Part shown: piece by piece, positions 1-5,163 of the stretch
Layout of the letters: the number at the start of each line of letters is the position of its first letter
How positions within the stretch are numbered: position 1 is the stretch's first letter
NCBI GenBank assembly: GCA_021160485.1
Contig: JAGHCL010000152.1
Coordinates: forward strand, 1 to 7,334
DNA from: Candidatus Desulfofervidaceae bacterium
Lineage (GTDB): Bacteria; Desulfobacterota; Desulfofervidia; Desulfofervidales; Desulfofervidaceae
Reading direction: 5' to 3'
DNA length: 7,334 nt
Program-made: the position numbers and the translations under genes
The notes under the pieces: model-generated
Database searches by the model: none
What the model was told of the DNA's origin: nothing
The model's input: the letters and a program-made list of their open reading frames with translations, nothing else

Positions 1-385
1 GGCTAATATAATATAATACAGGAACTTTCTGCGTTTTTGCCAAAGCTGCCAGGCGCAGATTAAAATCTGGATAATCAATGGGAATAAATAAAGAAGGTGT
101 TTTCTTCAAAAAAAACTCTTTGGCCCGCTGCCAGGCCAACCAGATGTCCTTTAAATGAGCAAAGACTTCGGTTAAACCTACTACAGCTAGTTTCTCCGCC
201 GCATAAACCGAGTGAAGGCCGGCCGCCTTCATTCTGGGCCCACCAATTCCGTAAATGCTTACTTCTGGTAATTCTCCCTTTAAGGCCCTGACCAAATTAG
301 CACCGTGTAAATCCCCTGAGGCCTCACCAGCGACCATGAAAATTAGGGGATGGTGACCAGTGTGACTAGTGGCTGACAATGGCAT
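1..385 (-). CDS. lpxB: Lipid-A-disaccharide synthase LpxB, N-terminal part (3' end outside window)
   Basis: LpxB is a membrane-associated GT19 glycosyltransferase that joins UDP-2,3-diacylglucosamine and lipid X (the LpxI product) into the beta-1,6 lipid A disaccharide. The visible 128 codons run open to the window edge, about a third of the usual length near 380 residues. Recognisable pieces are the N-terminal strand and glycine loop VAGEASGDLHGA (residues 18-29), VVGLTEV (68-74), IDYPDFNLRLA (103-113) and VLYYIS (123-128), just before the expected SPxxWAW segment. I chose the ATG at 385: an in-frame stop lies at 398-400, and codons upstream of the alternative ATG at 337 encode PLIFM, the conserved first beta strand that a start at 337 would remove. 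The start overlaps the end of the oxidoreductase gene by 43 nt in another frame and has no clear Shine-Dalgarno, so translational coupling is likely. Identity is certain; the exact start is less so. Confidence 0.93.
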   Translation of the reverse strand, partial: MPLSATSHTGHHPLIFMVAGEASGDLHGANLVRALKGELPEVSIYGIGGPRMKAAGLHSVYAAEKLAVVGLTEVFAHLKDIWLAWQRAKEFFLKKTPSLFIPIDYPDFNLRLAALAKTQKVPVLYYIS

Positions 386-1326
386 TGTGATAATATCTTA
401 CCCAAGCGTTTCTTTATTTCTTGATTGATGGTCAGGGCAATTTTTAAAGCACGCCTCCCATCTTCACCCGAGACAACAGGCGTTTTTTTCTCTTTAATGG
501 CCTTTAAAAAACAGGCAATTTCTGCGCGTAACGGGTCATCTTCTTCAAAACGCAGAAGTTGATGTGAAAAGGGCAACAATCCCCTTTTCTCTCGGCGGAC
601 AATATTCAGCTCTCTTTGAGCATAGTCTAAAGAAAAATAGGCATCTTTTTGGAAAAATCTTATCTTACGCATCTTCTTGCCAGAAATACGACTGGCCGTT
701 AGATTGGCCACACACCCATTTTCAAACTCTAGGCGGACGTTAGCAATGTCCACATTGCCTGAAACTACTGGCACTCCTACGGCCCTAATTTCGCTAACTT
801 TTGCAGATATCGCGGCTAAAATAATATCTATATCGTGAATCATCAAGTCAAGGATAACATCTACATCCGTTCCTCTTTCAAGGGAAAGTCCAAGCCGATG
901 GGCTTCAATAAACATCGGGTTTTGCAGATGGGGAAAAAGAGCAGCCACGGCCGGATTAAACCTCTCTAAATGGCCAACCTGTAATATCACTCCCTGTTTG
1001 CCGGCCAGCTCAATTAACTCATCTGCCTCGGTCAAAGTAGTTGTCATTGGTTTTTCCAATAATACATGCTTACCTCGAACCAGACATTCCTTTGCCACCT
1101 GATAATGTGCCTGTGTAGGCACAACTACACTGATGGCCTCTACTTTAGCTAAAAGGGGTGGCAGTTCAGAAAAGGCTTCACAGTGAAAGCGCCCGGCTAC
1201 TTCTTTGGCCCGGGTTAGATTGATATCCATCACTCCTACCAGCTCTGCCTCTGGTAAATGAGCATATTTCTCAGCGTGATACTGCCCCAGATAACCAACC
1301 CCAATTACACCAACTTTTATAGCCAT
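343..1326 (-). CDS. Gfo/Idh/MocA-family NAD(P)-dependent oxidoreductase in the lipid A cluster (GnnA-like candidate)
   Basis: This 327-residue protein has the two-domain Gfo/Idh/MocA fold. The N-terminal Rossmann domain shows GVIGVGYLG (6-14; the GxGxxG loop is 9-14), an acidic residue at the end of beta-2 (D34, in VMDIN) that suggests NAD preference, and the family EKP motif (91-93). The C-terminal catalytic domain holds VGHLERFNPA (117-126) and D160xxxH164D165xD167, where H164 is the probable catalytic histidine. The start ATG follows AAAGGG at good spacing. It sits between lpxI and lpxB, so a nucleotide-sugar substrate in lipid A synthesis is the natural inference. GnnA, the known Gfo/Idh enzyme of this pathway, oxidises the 3-OH of UDP-GlcNAc so that GnnB can aminate it; the GHxERFNPA motif fits that group as I recall it. 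No GnnB is visible, so the substrate is unproven. The tail ending QCHCQPLVTLVTIP lies largely in the lpxB overlap and is probably not conserved. Confidence 0.9.
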   Translation of the reverse strand: MAIKVGVIGVGYLGQYHAEKYAHLPEAELVGVMDINLTRAKEVAGRFHCEAFSELPPLLAKVEAISVVVPTQAHYQVAKECLVRGKHVLLEKPMTTTLTEADELIELAGKQGVILQVGHLERFNPAVAALFPHLQNPMFIEAHRLGLSLERGTDVDVILDLMIHDIDIILAAISAKVSEIRAVGVPVVSGNVDIANVRLEFENGCVANLTASRISGKKMRKIRFFQKDAYFSLDYAQRELNIVRREKRGLLPFSHQLLRFEEDDPLRAEIACFLKAIKEKKTPVVSGEDGRRALKIALTINQEIKKRLGKILSQCHCQPLVTLVTIP

Positions 1327-1372
1327 AATGTCCCTTTCAAATTGCGTATATCCATTGATGTGTCAAATAAAT

Positions 1373-1404
1373 TTACTTCCTCACTTTCTTACTTTTTCAC
1401 TGCT
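1373..1404 (-). repeat. Degenerate 8-bp tandem repeat, four units
   Basis: On the minus strand the four consecutive octamers read AGCAGTGA, AAAAGTAA, GAAAGTGA and GGAAGTAA, with the shared core AGTrA in the same phase in every unit. A related AAGTAAGA stretch recurs at 1447-1454, next to the lpxI stop. The units are purine-rich on the coding strand. This may be a decayed microsatellite or simply biased low-complexity DNA; no function is evident. Confidence 0.5.
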
Positions 1405-1415
1405 CTACGTGCTAT

Positions 1416-1443
1416 ATTTTAACCTTGAACATCACCCTTTGAA
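1416..1443 (-). promoter_or_regulatory. Weak candidate sigma-70-type promoter ahead of the oxidoreductase and lpxB
   Basis: On the minus strand TTCAAA (1438-1443, 4 of 6 matches to the -35 consensus) is followed after 16 nt by TAAAAT (1416-1421, 5 of 6 matches to the -10 consensus). It would give a leader of roughly 80 nt before the oxidoreductase start. In AT-rich DNA such matches arise often by chance, so this is only a candidate internal promoter. Confidence 0.2.
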
Positions 1444-1456
1444 CACTCTTACTTAT

Positions 1457-2275
1457 TTACCTATCAACGCTTTCAAGACTTACCACACTAATCCCAACCT
1501 CGTTTGCTGTCGCCAACATTTCTTCTTTGTCAAAGATTAAAGTTCTCTCTGCTTCTATGGCCAGCACATTGGCCTTTACCTCAGCCATGGTTTTTATCGT
1601 TCCCAAACCCACAGCCGGCACATCAAAACGCAAGTCTTGCTGGGGTTTACTCACCTTTATCACCACTGCCCCTTCTTTGGCCAGCCGTCCTCCCCTTCTA
1701 ATTGCCTCATCTGTCCCTTCAATCGCTTCTACTGCTACCACTGTCTGTTTTTTCACCACTACACATTGGCCAATATCTAACCTGCCAATTTCCTTAGCAA
1801 TCTTCCAGCCAAATCTGATGTCTTTTTCTTCTTCCCTGTCTGGCTTTCTCTTTGTTAAACAACCAGCGGGAGCAATTAAAGAAGAGATGAACAATGTAGA
1901 TGGACGCACAATTAAACCTTCTTTCTCCAGTTCTTTGGCAATAGCCCTAAGGGCAGCGTCGTCACTTTTATTTTTTAACTTTGTCAATAAACTTAATGCC
2001 TTTAAGTCTGGAAAAATTTCTGTAAAAAGTCGTCTTTTGGTAATACCTCCAGCTAGGACAACGTCTTTCACCTCAGCCTTTTTGAATGTTTTAATAAGTT
2101 TTCCTAACTGACCTACTTTAATCCACTCAATTTGGTTAACATATTTCTCCAGATCTGGCTCTGTCTCTCCCTTATGAGCTATTGCAACTACTTCATAACC
2201 CTCTTTACTTGCTGCTTGAGCAAAGAGAAGGGGAAACTTGCCATTACCTGCAATTAAGCCTATTTTTTCTCCCAT
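1457..2275 (-). CDS. lpxI: UDP-2,3-diacylglucosamine pyrophosphatase LpxI
   Basis: LpxI (formerly DUF1009) hydrolyses UDP-2,3-diacylglucosamine to lipid X (2,3-diacylglucosamine 1-phosphate) and UMP. It is the non-homologous replacement for LpxH in alphaproteobacteria, Desulfobacterota and others. The 272 residues match the usual length. Motifs are GLIAGNGKFP (6-15), LAGGITKRRLF (74-84), a central KSDDAALRAIAKELEKEG (103-120) and the C-terminal block PQQDLRFDVPAVGLGT (211-226). D218 in RFDVP is the likely counterpart of the essential aspartate studied in Caulobacter LpxI (by motif, not alignment). The N-terminal domain carries the glycine-rich loop and the C-terminal domain the conserved acidic active site. 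The gene starts inside lpxA (16-nt overlap) with GAGGAG at 10-nt spacing, and lies upstream of the oxidoreductase and lpxB, where its product is used. No lpxH is seen in the window. Confidence 0.96.
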   Translation of the reverse strand: MGEKIGLIAGNGKFPLLFAQAASKEGYEVVAIAHKGETEPDLEKYVNQIEWIKVGQLGKLIKTFKKAEVKDVVLAGGITKRRLFTEIFPDLKALSLLTKLKNKSDDAALRAIAKELEKEGLIVRPSTLFISSLIAPAGCLTKRKPDREEEKDIRFGWKIAKEIGRLDIGQCVVVKKQTVVAVEAIEGTDEAIRRGGRLAKEGAVVIKVSKPQQDLRFDVPAVGLGTIKTMAEVKANVLAIEAERTLIFDKEEMLATANEVGISVVSLESVDR

Positions 2276-3054
2276 TGCCGAGGCACTCCTCGTTTTGAAT
2301 GCTCAATAAATTTAACAAAGTATTCAACCTCTGGAATATTATAAATGGAATCACCTTTAACCAGATCCAGCGCCTTCTTTAATGTCATCGGGGAGTGAAT
2401 AATGGTTTTGTATGCTTTTTTTAAGGCCTTAACCACATCAGAAGAGAAACCATGCCGTTTTAAACCAACTAAATTCAAACCATATAATTTGGCTCGGGGG
2501 CCAGATGCCATCACATAAGGAGGAATATCCTTAACTGTCCCAGAGTGCCCTCCTAAAATGGCATAAGCGCCAATCCTGACAAACTGGTGAATAGCTACTA
2601 TTCCCCCAATAATAGCATGATCCTCTACTTCCACATGCCCGGCCAGGGTAGCTACATTGGCCAAAACTACATGGCTGCCGATTTTACAATCATGGGCCAC
2701 ATGAGCATAAGCCATCAGCAGATTGTTATTCCCGATGGAAGTTACTCCTCCACCTCCGGCGGTTCCCCGATTAACCGTCACATACTCCCGAATAACATTG
2801 TTGTCTCCGATTTCTACCCAGGTTTCTTCGCCCTTATACTTCAAATCCTGAGGAGGAGCACCTAAAGAAGCAAAGGCATATACCTGACAATGCTTACCTA
2901 TTTTTGTGTGTGAATGTATTACCACATGGGAACCTAAAACAGTCCCTTCGTCAATAAAAACCTTTGGCCCAACGATACAGTAAGGCCCGACTGTGACCGT
3001 CTCGGCAATTTCTGCTTCTTTATCAATAATTGCTGTAGGATGAATTTTAGGCAT
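2260..3054 (-). CDS. lpxA: Acyl-[ACP]--UDP-N-acetylglucosamine O-acyltransferase LpxA
   Basis: LpxA performs the first step of lipid A synthesis, moving a 3-hydroxyacyl chain from ACP to the 3-position of UDP-GlcNAc in the cytoplasm. The 264 residues match the family. Hexapeptide repeats of a left-handed beta helix fill residues 1-185, followed by a helical C-terminal domain. The catalytic histidine is H121 in AHVAHDC; GHVEVEDHAIIGG (139-151) and AIHQF (154-158) carry the expected H140 and H156. G169, in ILGGHSG, aligns with E. coli G173, the acyl-chain ruler; glycine there fits a long (C14-type) rather than C10 chain. The nucleotide-binding segment reads LNLVGLKRHGF (193-203), with valine where E. 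coli has E200. ATG is preceded by GGAG at 7 nt, and fabZ ends 4 nt upstream. If the neighbouring oxidoreductase is GnnA-like, this LpxA may instead acylate the 3-amino analogue; the sequence alone cannot decide. Confidence 0.97.
   Translation of the reverse strand: MPKIHPTAIIDKEAEIAETVTVGPYCIVGPKVFIDEGTVLGSHVVIHSHTKIGKHCQVYAFASLGAPPQDLKYKGEETWVEIGDNNVIREYVTVNRGTAGGGGVTSIGNNNLLMAYAHVAHDCKIGSHVVLANVATLAGHVEVEDHAIIGGIVAIHQFVRIGAYAILGGHSGTVKDIPPYVMASGPRAKLYGLNLVGLKRHGFSSDVVKALKKAYKTIIHSPMTLKKALDLVKGDSIYNIPEVEYFVKFIEHSKRGVPRQWEKK
2279..2292 (-). promoter_or_regulatory. Hairpin covering the lpxI Shine-Dalgarno
   Basis: The minus strand reads CGAGG-AGTG-CCTCG, a perfect 5-bp GC-rich stem with a 4-nt loop. 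The lpxI ribosome binding site GAGGAG (2286-2291, 10 nt before the ATG) lies mostly in the left arm. The element is within the last codons of lpxA, so ribosomes finishing lpxA would melt it. This fits translational coupling of lpxI to lpxA; the regulatory effect is inferred. Confidence 0.4.
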
Positions 3055-3058
3055 GATT

Positions 3059-3508
3059 TTACTCCGCCAGCACTGCTGTTAATTCGCCTTCTGCTACCAC
3101 CTCACCATCAACAAGGGCTTCTCCTCGCATTTTACATACTTTCTTCCCCTGTCTTAGCATTTCAAGCTTAAATATAATTTGATCACCAGGAATTACAGGT
3201 TTCCGAAATCGCACTTTATCAATTGCCCCAAAATAGATGAGTTTACCCTGTGCCTCAGGCGGAGCCGATTTATAGGCTAGCACTCCCCCCACCTGAGCCA
3301 TGGCCTCAATGATGAGCACCCCGGGCATTACCGGTGCCTGGGGGAAATGCCCTTGAAAAAAGGGCTCATTAAAGGTCACATTTTTTAGACCTACAATTCT
3401 TTTTCCTTCTTCTATTTCCAATATTCTGTCCACCAACAGAAAAGGATAACGATGTGGCAAAAATTTCTGTATTTCCCTGATATCAAGTAAACATTTTTTA
3501 TTCTTCAT
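3059..3508 (-). CDS. fabZ: 3-hydroxyacyl-[ACP] dehydratase FabZ
   Basis: FabZ dehydrates (3R)-hydroxyacyl-ACP to trans-2-enoyl-ACP in type II fatty acid elongation. It competes with LpxA and LpxD for the same 3-hydroxyacyl-ACP pool, which explains its widespread placement among lpx genes. The 149-residue hot-dog-fold protein has the N-terminal [17 protein letters not shown] block (13-29), the catalytic histidine H54 in [20 protein letters not shown] (59-72) with the catalytic glutamate E68, and FRKPVIPGD (101-109). I chose the ATG at 3508: GAGGG lies 5 nt upstream, and the longer reading would need a TTG at 3520. The gene overlaps the lpxD stop by 11 nt, which favours translational coupling. 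Length and motifs are ordinary for FabZ; FabA is less likely from the context and the [11 protein letters not shown] signature. Confidence 0.97.
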   Translation of the reverse strand: MKNKKCLLDIREIQKFLPHRYPFLLVDRILEIEEGKRIVGLKNVTFNEPFFQGHFPQAPVMPGVLIIEAMAQVGGVLAYKSAPPEAQGKLIYFGAIDKVRFRKPVIPGDQIIFKLEMLRQGKKVCKMRGEALVDGEVVAEGELTAVLAE

Positions 3509-4541
3509 CGTTTCCCTCAACTATTTTTTTTAACCCCGTCAATTCTTTCTCTAGCATTCTCATCCTTGCCAGAAGTTCTGGCAGTTTGGGAAGTATAGCC
3601 ATGGTTTTTAAATATGTCTGATAAGGCATGGCCGGGACACCTGATGCCATCGCCGTATTAGCTGGAATAGACTTGTTTACTCCTGTTTTTGCCCCTACTT
3701 TCACCCCGTCTCCAATTTCAATGTGACCGACTACACCTACCTGCCCGGCTAAGGTTACTCTATTGCCTACCCGTGTGCTACCAGCAATACCTACCTGGGC
3801 AACAATAACTGAATCTGCTCCAACCTGAACATTATGGCCAATTTGGACTAAGTTATCTATTTTGGTTCCTTTCTTTATTACCGTTTCCCCTAGAGCCGCC
3901 CGATCAATGGTAGTATTTGCCCCTATTTCCACATCATCATCAATCTTGACTATACCCAGCTGAGGAATCTTCATATATCTGCCCTGCTCATCAGGAGCAA
4001 AGCCAAAACCATCACTACCAATCACTACGCCACTGTGAATAATCACCCGATCACCTATCTCACATCCGGCTAATACAACGGCATTGGGATAAATAATCGT
4101 TTGCCGACCGACTTTTACCTGCGGCCCAATGTAAACACCTGGAAAAATCACGGTCTCATCGCCAATTTGGGCTTTATCATCTATATAAGCCAATGGATAA
4201 ATAGTTACATTTTCTCCTAATTTTACTTCCTTACCTATTACTGCCTGCGGACTAATACCTTTAAAATTATAAGGCCACTTGTAAAACAACTGTGCCACCC
4301 GGGCATAAGCCAAATAAGGGTTGGGGGCTTTAATTAGAGCAATAGAGCTTTCTTCAACTTCAGGTGGGACAATAGCAGCACTGGCCTTCGTTGTCTTAAG
4401 ATATTTTTTGTATTTCTTATTTGCGATAAAGGTAATCTGACCAGAAGTAGCTCTGTCAATTGGGGCAATACCAGTAATCTCTATCTCCCCATCACCTGCC
4501 AGCTCTCCCTGGATATGTTTAGCAATAGCTGAAAGTTTCAT
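3498..4541 (-). CDS. lpxD: UDP-3-O-(3-hydroxyacyl)glucosamine N-acyltransferase LpxD
   Basis: LpxD adds the second 3-hydroxyacyl chain, from ACP to the 2-amino group of UDP-3-O-acylglucosamine, giving the LpxI substrate. The 347-residue protein begins [14 protein letters not shown] and has the N-terminal uridine-binding domain (1-95, with [20 protein letters not shown] at 24-43). The left-handed beta helix follows (about 98-300), including [10 protein letters not shown] (174-183), [12 protein letters not shown] (209-220) and [10 protein letters not shown] (228-237), where H236 is the expected catalytic base. A C-terminal helix (about 308-347) completes the trimeric acyltransferase. The ATG at 4541 is preferred because it matches the usual N-terminus and follows AAGG at 9 nt; an upstream in-frame TTG (4595) would sit inside ompH. 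The ompH stop ends one base before this start, and fabZ begins inside the last codons. It is related to LpxA by fold but is longer and distinct in the N-terminal domain. Confidence 0.97.
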   Translation of the reverse strand: MKLSAIAKHIQGELAGDGEIEITGIAPIDRATSGQITFIANKKYKKYLKTTKASAAIVPPEVEESSIALIKAPNPYLAYARVAQLFYKWPYNFKGISPQAVIGKEVKLGENVTIYPLAYIDDKAQIGDETVIFPGVYIGPQVKVGRQTIIYPNAVVLAGCEIGDRVIIHSGVVIGSDGFGFAPDEQGRYMKIPQLGIVKIDDDVEIGANTTIDRAALGETVIKKGTKIDNLVQIGHNVQVGADSVIVAQVGIAGSTRVGNRVTLAGQVGVVGHIEIGDGVKVGAKTGVNKSIPANTAMASGVPAMPYQTYLKTMAILPKLPELLARMRMLEKELTGLKKIVEGNDEE

Positions 4542-4542
4542 T

Positions 4543-5088
4543 TTATTTTGCCTTTTTCTGCTTATTCTTCCATTCTTTATTATAAAGTTGGACAACTTTA
4601 TTTGTAATATCTATCTTATTTTCATAACACACAATACCAGCACTATTTTTTTCAAAAACGAGTAAATATCCCTCTTTCTTCCTGATTTTTTCTGTTACCC
4701 GGTGCAAATCTTGCAAAATAGGCTGAATGGCTTCATATTCTGCCCTTTTCATCTCCTCTTTATAGTCTTGATAGGTGTCTTTAAAATCCCTCAATTTTCT
4801 TTCATATTCCTTTTCTTTGTCTCTTTTTGCCTCCAGACTTAACATCAGGCTCTGCTTCTCCAGCTCCTTTTTTAAATCTTCCAATTCTTTTTGTCTGGTA
4901 TCTAAATCCTTCTTAAATTTCTCAAATTTTTTCGTTAACTTCGCCTTAGCTGCCTTACCCGCCTCACAAAGATTAAGGGCCTTTTGCAAATCCACAATAG
5001 CAATCTTCATTTCACCTGCCTGGAGGGGCACGGCCATCAACAAAAACAACCAGCAACACAGGCTTCCCAAAATCACCATTTTTTTCAT
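4543..5088 (-). CDS. skp: OmpH/Skp-family periplasmic outer-membrane protein chaperone
   Basis: Skp/OmpH is a trimeric periplasmic chaperone that holds unfolded outer-membrane proteins on their way to BamA. This 181-residue protein starts with a clear Sec signal peptide: a KK n-region, a hydrophobic core around residues 5-20, and a likely cleavage after LQA at residue 24. The mature part opens with [11 protein letters not shown] (28-38), the family's first beta strand. It continues with a long, strongly charged lysine/glutamate helical hairpin (about 42-138), which would form the tentacles, and closes with [20 protein letters not shown] and [11 protein letters not shown] (140-171), which return to the body domain. 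The mature chain has two cysteines, C41 and C154, at the body end of the fold, which is unusual for Skp. The gene lies directly downstream of bamA, as in many diderms, with a strong Shine-Dalgarno. The family call is firm; client range is inferred from relatives. Confidence 0.93.
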   Translation of the reverse strand: MKKMVILGSLCCWLFLLMAVPLQAGEMKIAIVDLQKALNLCEAGKAAKAKLTKKFEKFKKDLDTRQKELEDLKKELEKQSLMLSLEAKRDKEKEYERKLRDFKDTYQDYKEEMKRAEYEAIQPILQDLHRVTEKIRKKEGYLLVFEKNSAGIVCYENKIDITNKVVQLYNKEWKNKQKKAK

Positions 5089-5094
5089 ATCTAT

Positions 5095-5104
5095 CTCCTC
5101 CTCT
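5095..5104 (-). promoter_or_regulatory. Strong ribosome binding site of ompH/skp
   Basis: The minus strand carries AGAGGAGGAG ending 6 nt before the ompH ATG, two overlapping near-perfect Shine-Dalgarno cores. It is the strongest ribosome binding site in the window. It fixes the ompH start and fits the high expression expected of a periplasmic chaperone. Confidence 0.85.
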
Positions 5105-5119
5105 ATAAGTTAATGCACA

Positions 5120-5148
5120 TGTGTAGATAAAACGTCCTAACGTGTTAA
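5120..5148 (-). promoter_or_regulatory. Weak candidate promoter between bamA and ompH
   Basis: On the minus strand TTAACA (5143-5148, 5 of 6 matches to -35) is followed after exactly 17 nt by TACACA (5120-5125, only 3 of 6 matches to -10). It would allow ompH and the lpx genes to be transcribed apart from bamA. The poor -10 keeps confidence low. Confidence 0.18.
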
Positions 5149-5158
5149 CGTTAAACGT
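5131..5158. repeat. Four AACGT direct repeats with an embedded palindrome in the bamA-ompH gap
   Basis: On the plus strand AACGT begins at 5131, 5139, 5147 and 5154, a spacing of 8, 8 and 7 bp, and a fifth copy begins at 5171 inside the end of bamA. The third and fourth units overlap the perfect 10-bp palindrome TTAACGTTAA (5145-5154). A separate 8-bp palindrome, CACATGTG, lies at 5116-5123. The rest of this 75-bp gap holds only the ompH ribosome binding site. A regulator-binding site is possible but unproven. Confidence 0.45.
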
Positions 5159-5163
5159 ATTTA

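Larger units (their letters stand above)
1327..1456 (-). other. 130-bp AT-rich gap between lpxI and the oxidoreductase gene
   Basis: This is the longest non-coding stretch in the window. On the coding (minus) strand it holds two GTTCAA(A)GG copies 14 nt apart (1423-1430 and 1436-1444), a degenerate 8-bp tandem repeat, and the AAAGGG ribosome binding site of the downstream gene. I see no stable hairpin followed by a T run, so no intrinsic terminator, and no credible small gene. Confidence 0.7.

Noticed and set aside
1317..1355. A 12-codon leader frame, MDIRNLKGTLWL, overlapping the oxidoreductase start
   Set aside because: It has no Shine-Dalgarno and no attenuator-like features; frames this short are expected by chance.
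1338..1366. A perfect TTGACA (minus strand, 1361-1366) upstream of the oxidoreductase
   Set aside because: At 16-18 nt downstream the sequence is AATTTG or CAATTT, not a -10 element; TATACG is only 10 nt away, too close. Not called as a promoter.
1527..2111. A 194-codon open frame on the plus strand antisense to lpxI
   Set aside because: It lies wholly within lpxI, has serine/threonine/alanine-rich sequence with no family signature, and lacks a ribosome binding site; it is a shadow of the lpxI frame.
3509..3520. A 4-residue longer FabZ starting at a TTG
   Set aside because: The ATG at 3508 has GAGGG 5 nt upstream, and that Shine-Dalgarno would be inside the longer reading.
3498..4541. The many repeated hexapeptides in LpxD and LpxA as possible recent repeats or gene duplication
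   Set aside because: They are the normal left-handed beta-helix repeats of these acyltransferase families and do not show DNA-level repetition.
4542..4595. An 18-residue longer LpxD starting at an in-frame TTG
   Set aside because: It would lie inside ompH, and LpxD proteins typically begin at the MKLSAIA position, which has an ATG and an upstream AAGG.
4775..5113. Plus-strand open frame opposite ompH, rich in Ser, Phe and Leu
   Set aside because: This is the expected antisense reading of the lysine/glutamate-rich coiled-coil codons of ompH, not a membrane protein gene.
5139..5154. A TAACG/CGTTA stem after bamA as an intrinsic terminator
   Set aside because: The 5-bp stem is AT-rich and is not directly followed by a run of T on the minus strand; readthrough into ompH is more likely.
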